Source: Paenibacillus naphthalenovorans (GTDB lineage Bacteria; Bacillota; Bacilli; Paenibacillales; NBRC-103111). From it: 64,000 nt of DNA. Position 1 is the stretch's first letter. Every line of letters starts with the position of its first letter. The stretch is from the NCBI RefSeq assembly GCF_900099895.1, contig NZ_FNDY01000004.1:186001-250000 (forward strand), in the 5' to 3' direction. The notes beneath the pieces are model-generated. The model searched no databases and had not been told where the DNA came from. It saw nothing but the letters and a program-made list of their open reading frames with translations. Made by a program: the position numbers and the translations under genes. Positions 34,198 through 43,702 of this stretch are shown one piece after another.

Positions 34198-35958
34198 TCA
34201 GGAAAAATATTCTTTCCACCGCCGGTCCACCAGTTCCACGATATCTTCGCGCGGGAACAACTCATCAGGATACCCGGGCTTCATGCGGGCGTCGATGACA
34301 AGCGGCAGTCGATAGCCGATGTGATGGCGGTTAACCTGCGTATGAGCATAAATATCTCCCGCCGGGTTAAAGCGCGTAAATACGGTCCAAAGGAATGCGG
34401 TTTGATCTTTAACGAAGGAGGTGTCGTCCGCGAGGATGACAAGCGGCCAATCGCCAAGACGGTCTCCCGCTTGTTCCACAAGGTGCTGAGGCAGAAGCGG
34501 ATCCTCCTCATAAGCCGCTCCCGAAACCACCAGACATCCCCGGCAGTAGACGGCCAGGGAACGGATCCCCGGCAGCTCTCCGCCATCGTATACGGCCGGC
34601 AGCTGACGCTGAGGCTCGCCAACGCCAAGCAGCACGGCTTTGCTCCCATGATTCAAGCGGTCACCCGTATAGTCCAGCGTATCATGCGACGTATGGTCGA
34701 AGATGAACAGATCGCGAAGCGGATCAAATCTCTCCAGTACCGTCTCCAGCAGCTTGGGAAAGCGCTCCAGCTCTACATGTTGATCCGTAACGATCAAAAA
34801 CTTCGTCAGCGTCAGCTGGCCTTCGCCCAGGATACGAAACGCGGTGCCCAGCGCCTCGCGGCTGTAGCTGTCGCGGACGATGGCCGCAGCGAGCGGATGA
34901 AACCCGGTTTCGGCATAAGTCCACAAATCCTTGACTCCCGGCATGGCCATTGGAAAGGCCGGCGACAGCAAACGCTGTAAAAATTCACCGAGATAGTAAT
35001 CCTCCTGACGCGGCTTTCCGACAATCGTAGCGGGGTAGATGGCATCTTTACGGTGCCACATATGACTGACCTCAAAAACCGGAAAATCATGCGTGAGCGA
35101 GTAGTACCCGTAATGATCGCCGAACGGTCCCTCGGGACGACGCAGATACGGCGCCACGGAACCGCTGATGGCGAATTCGGCTTCCGCGACCAATCGATGG
35201 CCGCCATGCGGATTTTGCACCATCGGAAGCTTTTGTCCTACGATGAGTGATGTCAGCAGAAGCTCCGGAAGATGCTCGGGCACCGGAGCAATGGCCGATG
35301 CTATCAAGGCCGGCGGCCCCCCCAAAAATACGGTGACCGGAAGCGCCTCGCCGCGCTTTTCCGCCTCATGGTAGTGAAAGCCTCCGCCTTTATGAATTTG
35401 CCAGTGCATCCCCGTCGTCTTGGCGTCATACACCTGCATACGGTACATCCCCAGATTATGATGCCCATTTTCCGGATGCTCCGTGTAAACGAGCGGCAGC
35501 GTCACGAACGGGCCGCCATCCTCCTGCCAGCTGGTCAGAACGGGCAGGCCGTCCAAAGGCGAATCGGTTTTGCATTGCTGCAGGATCGGCGCCGAATCCG
35601 GAGATACATTTTTGATTCCGATTTTGAGCAGATCCACAATCAACTGGCGCTGCTGCCACAGCGCCTTCGGTGTAGGCGGTACAAGCGTGTCCACCGCGCC
35701 GACAATCTGCTTCATCAGCTGCTCCGGCCGCGGGCCGAAAGCCAGATCGACACGCCGGCTCGTACCGAATAAATTCGTTACGACAGGAAAAGACGCTCCC
35801 TTCACATTCGTAAAGAGCAGGGCAGGGCCACCCTCGTCGATGACCCTTCTGTGTATTTCAGCCAGCTCCAAATAGGGATCCACGGGTGCAGAAATCACTT
35901 GCAGCTCATTTTCCTTACGAAGCGCTTCCAGAAAGGAACGCAAATTATCAAACCTCAT
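34198..35958 (-). CDS. UbiD-family prenylated-FMN decarboxylase, possibly menaquinone pathway
   Basis: 586 residues. Features of UbiD: FVTLPLVYTEHP, the prFMN-site region EGPFGDHYGYYSL near residue 280, and KDAIYPATIVGKP. UbiD enzymes need a partner UbiX flavin prenyltransferase; none is in the window. In organisms using the futalosine route, a UbiD homologue is thought to decarboxylate the naphthoate intermediate, and mqnE lies 3.4 kb away, so that role is plausible. UbiD-family aromatic acid decarboxylases would be the alternative. Single gene, AGAAGGGAGA before the ATG. Confidence 0.85.
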   Translation of the reverse strand: MRFDNLRSFLEALRKENELQVISAPVDPYLELAEIHRRVIDEGGPALLFTNVKGASFPVVTNLFGTSRRVDLAFGPRPEQLMKQIVGAVDTLVPPTPKALWQQRQLIVDLLKIGIKNVSPDSAPILQQCKTDSPLDGLPVLTSWQEDGGPFVTLPLVYTEHPENGHHNLGMYRMQVYDAKTTGMHWQIHKGGGFHYHEAEKRGEALPVTVFLGGPPALIASAIAPVPEHLPELLLTSLIVGQKLPMVQNPHGGHRLVAEAEFAISGSVAPYLRRPEGPFGDHYGYYSLTHDFPVFEVSHMWHRKDAIYPATIVGKPRQEDYYLGEFLQRLLSPAFPMAMPGVKDLWTYAETGFHPLAAAIVRDSYSREALGTAFRILGEGQLTLTKFLIVTDQHVELERFPKLLETVLERFDPLRDLFIFDHTSHDTLDYTGDRLNHGSKAVLLGVGEPQRQLPAVYDGGELPGIRSLAVYCRGCLVVSGAAYEEDPLLPQHLVEQAGDRLGDWPLVILADDTSFVKDQTAFLWTVFTRFNPAGDIYAHTQVNRHHIGYRLPLVIDARMKPGYPDELFPREDIVELVDRRWKEYFS

Positions 35959-36012
35959 ATTCAGTATTTCTCCCTTCTATATAGCGGTAACAGCTCAAAA
36001 TGAACAGAAGGC

Positions 36013-36960
36013 TTACGGCAGCCTTGGAGCCGCGTAAGCCTGCACTTCCCTGTCATCGGCCGTCTGCATAGAGATGATGGCCAAATAACACAGGATACCG
36101 AATAAACATGAGATCAAAAGCGCATGCAGCAAGCTGGCCACCAAAAACATGTCGTACCCAATGGTAAGCGTGACGAAGCCGCCGCTTAAAATTTGGAAAA
36201 ATACCAGAACAAGAGACCATAGTGCCGCTTGATAAACACTGCTTCCCGGTTTTGCCTGATTCCGGATCATCAGGAACACGGCGAGAATGGCCAGACCCAG
36301 GAGCGCAGCAGCCAACCTGTGAGTAAATACAACTCCGGTTCCCCCTGTCATCTCGGGGATCACCTGGCCGTTACACAGCGGCCAACCGATACAGCCGCCG
36401 ATCGATTCGGTATGGCGCACGAAAGCGCCCAGATAAACGACGACATAACTATACAGCAGGACTCCCCATATCGAAAGCCTCGCTCCACGCGACAACCGCG
36501 TTCCGTCCCCGCGGATCAACGCTTCGCCGAACTTCGTAAATACCAAATACAGCAGTAAAGTGAAGGCAAAGGACAAAAGCGAAAATCCGAAGTGCAGAGC
36601 CATGACCAGAGCGGATTGTGGCCATAAGACCGCAAACGCGCCCAGAATCGCCTGAAGCACCGTAAAAAACATCGCTCCGCCAACAAACCATTTTGCATCT
36701 TTGCGCTGGCTGTATAAAAACACCAGAATCGTCGTTGCAAGCAGAATGATTCCAACCACACCTACAACGAAGCGATGGCTGTATTCAATAAGCGACTCGA
36801 TCGTATAAGCCGGTACGAAGCGTCCGTTACAAAGCGGCCAATCGTCCCCGCAGCCCCGTCCGGATTCTGTCTTGGTCACAAGCGCCCCCATCAACAGAAT
36901 CAGAAACATGCCGAGCATGCTTGCAAGGGAAAGCCGCTTAAGCCATCGTTGTATATTCAT
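36013..36960 (-). CDS. ctaA: Heme A synthase
   Basis: 315 residues with eight membrane segments. Two extracellular Cys pairs are visible, C37/C44 in GRGCGDDWPLC and a second in GGCIGWPLCNG, with the heme-ligand His in IEYSHR and FTHRLAA. This is the Bacillus-type CtaA that oxidises the heme O methyl group to give heme A for cytochrome c oxidase. ctaB (heme O synthase) is far away at the right edge of this window, whereas in B. subtilis ctaA and ctaB are adjacent and divergent. Confidence 0.93.
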   Translation of the reverse strand: MNIQRWLKRLSLASMLGMFLILLMGALVTKTESGRGCGDDWPLCNGRFVPAYTIESLIEYSHRFVVGVVGIILLATTILVFLYSQRKDAKWFVGGAMFFTVLQAILGAFAVLWPQSALVMALHFGFSLLSFAFTLLLYLVFTKFGEALIRGDGTRLSRGARLSIWGVLLYSYVVVYLGAFVRHTESIGGCIGWPLCNGQVIPEMTGGTGVVFTHRLAAALLGLAILAVFLMIRNQAKPGSSVYQAALWSLVLVFFQILSGGFVTLTIGYDMFLVASLLHALLISCLFGILCYLAIISMQTADDREVQAYAAPRLP

Positions 36961-37116
36961 TCGCTCTTCACACCCGCTTCTTCGTAAAATCCGACAATAA
37001 TAGACAAGCCCTAATGTTCCAAATTACATTATAGCGATAAATGGGGATCAAATCCATGTGGAAATGTTACAAAGCAATGAAAGAAGCAAGCCAACGTCTG
37101 ATGAAATGAACCGGAG

Positions 37117-37151
37117 AATAAAAAAACTTCCGGAGATGAATTCTCCGGAAG
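37117..37151 (-). terminator. Terminator of the thioredoxin-like gene
   Basis: On the minus strand CTTCCGGAG (37143-37151) pairs with CTCCGGAAG (37127-37135), then TTTTTTTATT. It begins nine bases after the stop codon. Confidence 0.92.
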
Positions 37152-37159
37152 GATGAAAC

Positions 37160-37507
37160 TTATGATTTCTGCAGTTCGTTCGCAACGTCAACGGCGCGAT
37201 CCAGAAACTGCTCAATTTCTTCCCGGGTCTTGCGAAGCTTGCTGACAAAACGGATAAGCTCTTTGCCGTCCCGGAATGCGATGAAGCTGGGGATACCTAA
37301 AATATTCAGCTCGGAGCAGAGTTCCGGCATCTCATCGCGGTCAATATGAATAAAAGTCAGCCGGTCTTGATAAGCCGCCTCCACTTCAGGCATAAAAGGT
37401 TCGATAAAATGGCAGTCCTTGCACCACGTCGCTTTAAATACGGCAATCGTTGGCTTAGAGCCGCCGATAATCTCATTGAATCTTTGTTCAGTTGTAACGT
37501 GTTCCAT
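37160..37507 (-). CDS. Thioredoxin family protein, YtpP-like
   Basis: 115 residues. Active site W-C-K-D-C in FKATWCKDCHFIEPF at about residue 28; cis-Pro region LGIPSFIAFRDGKEL. Typical thioredoxin fold, no signal peptide, so cytoplasmic. Start chosen at the ATG at 37507 with AGGCGG eight bases upstream; a GTG three codons earlier is less likely. The KD dipeptide in place of GP marks it as YtpP-like rather than TrxA. Role in thiol balance is inferred. Confidence 0.88.
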   Translation of the reverse strand: MEHVTTEQRFNEIIGGSKPTIAVFKATWCKDCHFIEPFMPEVEAAYQDRLTFIHIDRDEMPELCSELNILGIPSFIAFRDGKELIRFVSKLRKTREEIEQFLDRAVDVANELQKS

Positions 37508-37706
37508 GGAAAACACCGCCTTTGAATGGAAGTGATGAATCTGTTTGTTAACATTATATCACTTATAGCACTCGAAGCGGCTCCTGTCAACTTTCAACAA
37601 GACTCGTCATTTTCCATAAAAATGTATTTTACATTTATTCCTAAATGTGATATCATAAAAATATCAAATAAGTATTAAATGAATTTCATCTAAGGAGAGC
37701 TGTCTT

Positions 37707-38549
37707 ATGAAAGAAAAAAATGCATGGGTGATTAATGGATTCCTGGGACTGCTGCTGATGCTGGCTGTCGATGCGCTCGGTCTGGTACTCTTGATGAATG
37801 AGTACATTCTGCTGGGTATTGTACTGCTCGTTGCATCCGCACCGCTGCTTTCTGCGATTACTGTCGTGCAGCCCAATCAGGCCATGGTGGTCACCTTCTT
37901 CGGAAGCTATGCCGGAACCATTCGTAAAAGCGGATTGTGGATGACCGTTCCCTTCTCGGTCCGCAAAAAGGTATCTCTGCGAGTTCGCAACTTCAACAGC
38001 GCCAAGCTGAAAGTCAACGATATTGAAGGAAATCCGATCGAAATCGCGGCCGTAGTCGTATTTCGTGTGATCGACTCAGCCAAAGCTACGTTCGACGTAG
38101 ACAACTACGAGCAATTCGTGGAAATTCAAAGTGAAACGGCCCTGCGCCATGTAGCCAATAAATATCCTTATGATACCTTCGATTCAAACGGCTATTCACT
38201 GCGCGGCAACTCTGAAGAAGTGGCCGCAGAGCTCAGCCGCGAGCTGCAGGAACGGCTGTCCGTCGCCGGAGTGGAAGTCATGGAAGCCCGCTTGACTCAC
38301 CTGGCTTACTCAACGGAGATCGCAAGCGCTATGCTCCAGCGGCAGCAGGCCACCGCTATCATTGCCGCCCGCAGCAAGATCGTGGAAGGCGCCGTAGGCA
38401 TGGTACAGTTGGCCATCGCCCAGCTGCAGCAGGAAGGCGTTATCGAGCTTGACGAAGAACGCAAAGCGGCCATGATCAACAATCTTCTCGTCGCCATTGT
38501 ATCCGACCGTTCCGCCAATCCGGTCATTAATACAGGGAGCTTGTACTAA
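37707..38549 (+). CDS. SPFH/prohibitin-domain membrane protein
   Basis: 280 residues. Two hydrophobic segments at the N-terminus (about 9-28 and 33-50) are followed by the SPFH domain: [19 protein letters not shown], then [19 protein letters not shown], and a C-terminal helical region with [14 protein letters not shown] and [15 protein letters not shown]. Such proteins form microdomain-associated oligomers facing the cytoplasm or outside. AAGGAGA precedes the ATG. It is followed nine bases later by a ribbon-helix-helix protein; the pair shares one terminator and is probably one operon. Confidence 0.9.
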   Translation: MKEKNAWVINGFLGLLLMLAVDALGLVLLMNEYILLGIVLLVASAPLLSAITVVQPNQAMVVTFFGSYAGTIRKSGLWMTVPFSVRKKVSLRVRNFNSAKLKVNDIEGNPIEIAAVVVFRVIDSAKATFDVDNYEQFVEIQSETALRHVANKYPYDTFDSNGYSLRGNSEEVAAELSRELQERLSVAGVEVMEARLTHLAYSTEIASAMLQRQQATAIIAARSKIVEGAVGMVQLAIAQLQQEGVIELDEERKAAMINNLLVAIVSDRSANPVINTGSLY

Positions 38550-38558
38550 GGGATCACC

Positions 38559-38765
38559 ATGGCCGCGAAAAAAAACTTTCCCCTGCGGCTCGATCCCAAG
38601 CTGTATGAAGTGCTGGAACGATGGGCTGCCGATGATTTCCGCAGCGTGAACAGCCATATCGAGTATTTGCTGCGTGAAGCGGCTGTCCGCGCAGGGCGGC
38701 TGCCCTCTTCCCGTTCTGCCGTTCGCAAGCCGCAGGAACCCGATCGCATGACGGAGGAGAACTAG
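38559..38765 (+). CDS. Small ribbon-helix-helix (Arc-like) DNA-binding protein
   Basis: 68 residues. NFPLRLDPKLYEVLERWAAD and SVNSHIEYLLREAAVRAGR match the Arc/MetJ ribbon-helix-helix fold: an N-terminal beta-strand that enters the major groove and two helices for dimerisation. The tail is disordered and polar. It lies right after the SPFH gene and could control it, or use its RHH fold in some other way. AAGGGA lies six bases before the ATG, overlapping the end of the SPFH gene. Confidence 0.78.
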   Translation: MAAKKNFPLRLDPKLYEVLERWAADDFRSVNSHIEYLLREAAVRAGRLPSSRSAVRKPQEPDRMTEEN

Positions 38766-38798
38766 TACGATAAAAGAAAAAGAATTCATGCCCAAGAA

Positions 38799-38843
38799 AG
38801 CCCCTATCTGTCCCAGGCGGAGTCAGATAGGGGCTCTGTTTTT
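38799..38843 (+). terminator. Terminator of the SPFH/RHH operon
   Basis: AGCCCCTATCTG (38799-38810) pairs with CAGATAGGGGCT (38824-38835), followed by CTGTTTTT. Confidence 0.9.
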
Positions 38844-38949
38844 ACAGTTCAAAATTAGCGGACTTGGCGAATAGTAATTTGAATCATGCGCATAGTAACA
38901 ACAAGGGCTGCCAAATCTTGCATCTACTGCGGCAATACGCTTGCTCCGG

Positions 38950-38994
38950 CAAAAAAAACCGCATCAATGCGCCTGTAAGGCGCATCGACACGGC
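38950..38994 (-). terminator. Terminator of the stalk-domain lipoprotein gene
   Basis: On the minus strand GCCGTGTCGATGCGCC pairs with GGCGCATTGATGCGGT with mismatches (38958-38994), followed by a run of seven or eight T. It begins 15 nt after the stop codon. Confidence 0.88.
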
Positions 38995-39009
38995 TTAATC
39001 CATTCGTGT

Positions 39010-40608
39010 TTAGTCACGGGTAATCGAGACCATCTGGCTGTCTTGATCCCAGTTGACTTCAGCTCCCATACTTTCAGAGACAAAGCGTACAGGAATATAG
39101 GTGACATTGTCGACCAGCACGGCCGCTTTCTCCAACTGTTTGGCTTGCCCGTTTACCGTTGCTTCCTTGCTATCGATGGTAAGCAGGATTACTGTTCCGT
39201 TGAGATGATCCGTCACCTTCACTTGACGGGCCGCGGCGTCCCATTCCACGTCGGCATCCAGTCTTTCCGCAACGAAACGCGCCGGCACCATAACCGTTCC
39301 TTGATCGTTAAAAGGCTTGATGCTGAGGAACGGGTCGACTTCTTCATTGATGAACAATTGGATGTCTTTTTTCGTTACCTGCAAATCGTTCTTCAAGAGC
39401 TTATACAGCTGAGAATTCGGATCCAGGGAGGCAACGATTTTGCTCGGTGTGACCCGTGTTTCGTTGCCGTTCAATTCAATCACACCGCCGGTCGTATGGA
39501 TTTGATTGATGGCCACCGGTTGGTTGATGTTCCACGTTTCAGCCGTTGAAGTGATTTTAATGCTCTTCAGTCCGCCTTCCAATCCTTGCGGCAGCGTCAG
39601 CAGCAATTCGGAAGCCGATTTGCGGGTCATCAGATCTTCATCGACATACATATCCATTTTGAACACTTGATTTCCGTTCAGCCACTCCTTGGCCTTGGCT
39701 CCCGCCTCGGAGGCAAACAGCGCTTCAACGGATTGATCGTAATCTGCCAGCAGCTGCTCCAGATTCGTTTTGATGAAGGTATGAATGAATTCGACAGCAA
39801 GCGTTTTGTTATTTAAATAAGGTGTGATCGCAGCGGCCGTCGGATCATTTGGTTCCGTGCCGATTTCCTGCATCATTTGTTTCACAAAAGGGACATACAG
39901 ATCATACAGCGTACCGATGAATTCTTTTAAACCCTGCTCATCCGCCAGTACGTTCGTCAAAAATCCTTTGACCAGTCCGACCAGCTCTTTGCCGTAAATC
40001 TCGGCATGCACCTTTTGCAGGTTCAGGCTTTCACCGTTCACGGTTTCATTGACTTCCTCAACGGTAATCGTGTTCGGATTCGGAAGGTTGCGGGAGAAGA
40101 ACGTTCCGAATGAAGGCATCGCATCGACAGCCTTCTCCGTCAGCTGCTGAAGCTGTTTTTGCAGCTCGTCGGAAAGAGGGATCGGATCGCCCGCCGGGTT
40201 CCAGGTTGAAGCATCATTACGGATCAGCAGCGGCTTCTTGGCGCCTTCGATTTGAATGATGTAATACGTGTTAGTCATCACCATTTCGAAGGGAATGCTC
40301 CCGCCGGAATAACCAAACGTTCCTTTCATGGATGCATTGAGAGGATCCTTCGCCTTATATTCGGTGATATCCAGTGTAATTTTGCTGAACAAGTCAAATA
40401 TTCGCTTGTCCTCAGGGGACAGCACGGCCGATGGATCAGCCGTCAGCTCAACGGTCAGGGATTGTTTGCCCTCTGCCGATTTGACGGCAAAGGTGTTCGC
40501 GAGCGCCTTGCTGATATCGACGTTCGCCACCGGTTGACAGCCTGCGAGGATAGCAAGCACACCGATCATCATGAGAATGAGTGCGGAATTCCAGCGTTTC
40601 TTTTTCAT
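39010..40608 (-). CDS. Lipoprotein with C-terminal copper amine oxidase N1-like (stalk) domain
   Basis: 532 residues. Lipobox LAGC (Cys23). A large central region (about 30-385) with no family I recognise. The C-terminal 130 residues form a stalk domain with two repeats of the type TVMVPARFVAERLDADVEWD and VTYIPVRFVSESMGAEVNWD. Such domains are abundant in Paenibacillus secreted proteins and are thought to attach to or interact with the cell surface. Copper binding is not implied. It ends next to the SPFH/RHH operon, tail to tail. Confidence 0.85.
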   Translation of the reverse strand: MKKKRWNSALILMMIGVLAILAGCQPVANVDISKALANTFAVKSAEGKQSLTVELTADPSAVLSPEDKRIFDLFSKITLDITEYKAKDPLNASMKGTFGYSGGSIPFEMVMTNTYYIIQIEGAKKPLLIRNDASTWNPAGDPIPLSDELQKQLQQLTEKAVDAMPSFGTFFSRNLPNPNTITVEEVNETVNGESLNLQKVHAEIYGKELVGLVKGFLTNVLADEQGLKEFIGTLYDLYVPFVKQMMQEIGTEPNDPTAAAITPYLNNKTLAVEFIHTFIKTNLEQLLADYDQSVEALFASEAGAKAKEWLNGNQVFKMDMYVDEDLMTRKSASELLLTLPQGLEGGLKSIKITSTAETWNINQPVAINQIHTTGGVIELNGNETRVTPSKIVASLDPNSQLYKLLKNDLQVTKKDIQLFINEEVDPFLSIKPFNDQGTVMVPARFVAERLDADVEWDAAARQVKVTDHLNGTVILLTIDSKEATVNGQAKQLEKAAVLVDNVTYIPVRFVSESMGAEVNWDQDSQMVSITRD

Positions 40609-40732
40609 TTGTGCCTCCTGAATTAAGGATGATTTATATTACAGCCTACAGAGTTATACGAAAATAGGAGATGAATGTTGCACTTTTTTTCAAAAAAAGG
40701 TTAGTCATTCTGACAACGGGAGGAAAAACGGA

Positions 40733-42007
40733 ATGAACGGAGGACCCTATCGCTGGAGCGGTTTGGACCTGCTTCATAAAATCGCCGATGTCCCCCAGGA
40801 GGCCTGGCAATGGCTAAAAGCCAAAGCCCGCCTGCCCGCGCATGAAAAAAAGCTGCTCATCGCAGCTCACCGGATGGAAGTCGAAACCGCCTCCGTCGAG
40901 GCGTTGAGTAAACGTCTGCACCGGAGGCTGGACGTGGGCCCGGCTGGGGGCGCCATCACTCTTGCTCCGCAGGACAGGGAGCTTCTAGAGCGAATTGAAC
41001 GGGAGCGCGACGTACACAACCGGAACAATGTGACCCGCACCGCCGCTTATTTGAATATGTACCGGGAGCACCCTGAGCTTCATTGGGCTTTGCTCGCTCA
41101 TATGGTTTCGCGAAACGGCGGCTGGTACATGACCGATCTGCAGGGCGAGCTCATGCCGCTGCTGCTCGACGGGAACCAGCGGCAGGCGGTATTCGCCTTT
41201 CTCGAGCGGGCCAATGCGCTCATTTTTAGAGATGCTTACGCCCAGCTGCTTCTCTACCGGGCAAGCTTGCAGTGCCAATCGCCCCTCTTCTATCTGCTCC
41301 CTCTTTTAGGGGTCTCTTCCTTCATGCGTCCGGTCTGGGAGCTCTTTTGGGAACGCAAAGATTCCGTTGCGTTAACCATTGGTTTAATCGTTAACGAACA
41401 GAATCACATTGAACAACGAGTTGTCCAAAATCCCGTATTCCGCCATTCGGTCATCGAAACGCTGTTTTTCCAGGCCCAGTCGCTGCTGCAGCTTAATCAG
41501 ATCGTTTTCCCTTATCTCCATAACGGCCGGATTCGTATGGCCGGATTAATACTGGAGAATTACAGCAGCCTGCAGGAACGAATTGAAGTTGGAAAAAAGC
41601 TGTATGCCATTTTGTTCGGCATACCTGTCGTTTCTAAGGGGGCCAGGGAATTCGCCTTCTCCACGAGTCATTCCGGATCCAGAGCGGATTATTGGCCTCA
41701 TCTGTTTACCTGGACCCGCAAGCAGCCGCCTGTGCCTCGCGGCCAGCTGAAGGAGCGGCTGAACGGCTGCAAGCTTCGGCCTGGAGCCGTTCAGCTGTAT
41801 AGTCCGAAGCTCGCCGACAGTTGGAAGGATTGTCCTTTATCTCCGCCGGAGCCTGGCGACTGGTTCCAAAATATGGAGACCATGTGGCACTTCACATCAA
41901 TTGAAGCGCCGATCTCCTTTGAGATGACCCAGGAATACTGCTCGGGACTGAACAAGATTGAGCTGGCTGTTCTGGCCGGCGGTCTGCTTGTATCCTCCTC
42001 CGAATGA
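40733..42007 (+). CDS. DUF2515 family protein (YppC-like)
   Basis: 424 residues, mostly helical. Recognisable DUF2515 strings are RDVHNRNNVTRTAAYLNMY, AHMVSRNGGWYMTDLQGE and NALIFRDAYAQLLLY. B. subtilis YppC belongs to the same family; function unknown. The N-terminal 100 residues and the C-terminal segment (LRPGAVQLYSPKLADSW) are less familiar. AGGA lies about 11 bases before the ATG. It ends five bases from the MurJ-like stop, tail to tail, with no clear terminator between. Confidence 0.83.
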   Translation: MNGGPYRWSGLDLLHKIADVPQEAWQWLKAKARLPAHEKKLLIAAHRMEVETASVEALSKRLHRRLDVGPAGGAITLAPQDRELLERIERERDVHNRNNVTRTAAYLNMYREHPELHWALLAHMVSRNGGWYMTDLQGELMPLLLDGNQRQAVFAFLERANALIFRDAYAQLLLYRASLQCQSPLFYLLPLLGVSSFMRPVWELFWERKDSVALTIGLIVNEQNHIEQRVVQNPVFRHSVIETLFFQAQSLLQLNQIVFPYLHNGRIRMAGLILENYSSLQERIEVGKKLYAILFGIPVVSKGAREFAFSTSHSGSRADYWPHLFTWTRKQPPVPRGQLKERLNGCKLRPGAVQLYSPKLADSWKDCPLSPPEPGDWFQNMETMWHFTSIEAPISFEMTQEYCSGLNKIELAVLAGGLLVSSSE

Positions 42008-42012
42008 TTCCT

Positions 42013-43683
42013 TTATCCGCGATCACTCTGACGGTCCCGGCCCGAGCGCCCAAGAATCGGCCCGGCCAGCTTACGCAGCGGACCCGGCAAATGCTGCAGG
42101 TCTTGAACGGTCATCACCCGGGTCAGGAACAACAGAACGGGATATGCGGCGCCGGTTACTCCAACGATCAGTATCGACTGCACCATAGCGTCCCAACGTT
42201 CGCTGCCGAACGGGTGAATGTAGCTGCGGCTCACCGCATCCAGTCCGATACCCAACAGCACAATCACCACAGCAACTACAGCCAGACCCGCCCAGCGGCG
42301 TAAGCTGAAGACACGGAAACGAACCGTTCTGCGCAGCATCTGCAGGCTGATGAACGTCATGACGATGAAGCAAAGCGCCGTAGCGGCAATAATTCCGTAT
42401 ATGCCGAACAACGGAGCCAGCGTGAAGCTTGCGATCAGCTTCACGGCAATACCTGCGACGACACTGAACACCAGCACCTTCATTCGGCCCATACCCATCA
42501 GCACGGCGCCGGAGGTTTGCATAAGGATTTGGAACATCGCGCTTACCGTCAGTGCAATGATGATTGGTGCCGCATATTCTTCAACGACAGGCGACCCGGT
42601 TGGATTGCCGAAAATAAAATCGTTAAGCGGGCCTGCTGCGGCACAGATCACCAGCACCATCGGCAGACCCGACAGGATCGAAAGCTGAAGCACCTTTGCC
42701 GTCTGTCCCTCCACCTGCTTCATATCGTTTTGCGAGTAAGCCGAAGAGATAATCGGCACAATGGATTGACTGAGCGCAATGGCGAGAATGATCGGAATAC
42801 CGGCCAACGACTGCGCCCGCCCTACGAGTATTCCTAAAATTTCCTTCGCGGGCAATTCTCCGATTTGATCCCTCAAAAGCAGCGTCACGATCGAAGCATC
42901 AATCGTGTAAATCAGCGTGACCGTCATGGAGAAAATGACAATCGGTACGGATAATCTAAACAGCTGCGCATAGATTTTTTTGAACGTCAACGGTTCGCCC
43001 CGGTCTGGACCGGGCGCTTCGGCCCTCTCCTCCAGCCGCTCTTTGCGGTCGCTCCGCTTAAGACGAATGGCGTAGTACAGCATCACGGCGGCAGCTGCGA
43101 TGCTTCCCATCACGCCGCCGAACGAAGCGCCGGCGACGGCATACTCCAAGCTGTGGCTGAGAAGCAAATACGCCAACAGCACCGACGTGGCTACGCGAAA
43201 GATCTGCTCGATAATTTGCGACATCCCGTTAGGCATCATCATCCGCCGGCCCTGGAAATAACCGCGCATAATGGCGATGAGCGGAAACAGCAGCAGAGCC
43301 GGCGCGATCGCCTGAATCGGCAGAGCCGCTTCCGGGTTGGCGATGCTTTTAGCATAATAAGGCGCCCCTGCATACAGCAGTACCGTCATCACGATGCCTG
43401 CGGCGGCTGCGAACACCAGCGCAGCCTTATAGATCCGGTCGGCCTCCGCGTGCTGACCGAGTGCCGTACGCTCGGATATCATTTTGCTCAGCGCACTCGG
43501 AATCCCTGCCGTAGCCACGACCAAGAGGACCGAATACAGATTGAAGGCGATCCCGTATGCCGCCATCCCGATGTCCCCGAGCAGGTAGACCAGCGGGATG
43601 CGCTGCACCACGCCAAGAGCCCTGGCCACCAATGCAGCCAGGGTCAGGATCAGCGTTCCTTTGACTAACGAATCTTTAGACAA
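42013..43683 (-). CDS. murJ: Lipid II flippase of MurJ/YtgP type (polysaccharide biosynthesis C-domain)
   Basis: 556 residues with about fourteen membrane segments and an N-terminal ALVARALGVVQRIPLVYLLG typical of the SpoVB/YtgP branch of the MOP family. In B. subtilis YtgP acts as MurJ, moving lipid II across the membrane; SpoVB is the sporulation paralogue, so either is possible. It contains MRGYFQGRRMMMPNGMSQI. The start is a TTG (43683) with GAAGGG six bases upstream, the only candidate near the family start. The DUF456 gene lies immediately upstream. Confidence 0.85.
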   Translation of the reverse strand: MSKDSLVKGTLILTLAALVARALGVVQRIPLVYLLGDIGMAAYGIAFNLYSVLLVVATAGIPSALSKMISERTALGQHAEADRIYKAALVFAAAAGIVMTVLLYAGAPYYAKSIANPEAALPIQAIAPALLLFPLIAIMRGYFQGRRMMMPNGMSQIIEQIFRVATSVLLAYLLLSHSLEYAVAGASFGGVMGSIAAAAVMLYYAIRLKRSDRKERLEERAEAPGPDRGEPLTFKKIYAQLFRLSVPIVIFSMTVTLIYTIDASIVTLLLRDQIGELPAKEILGILVGRAQSLAGIPIILAIALSQSIVPIISSAYSQNDMKQVEGQTAKVLQLSILSGLPMVLVICAAAGPLNDFIFGNPTGSPVVEEYAAPIIIALTVSAMFQILMQTSGAVLMGMGRMKVLVFSVVAGIAVKLIASFTLAPLFGIYGIIAATALCFIVMTFISLQMLRRTVRFRVFSLRRWAGLAVVAVVIVLLGIGLDAVSRSYIHPFGSERWDAMVQSILIVGVTGAAYPVLLFLTRVMTVQDLQHLPGPLRKLAGPILGRSGRDRQSDRG

Positions 43684-43702
43684 GACGTTCCCTTCTTCCC
43701 CG

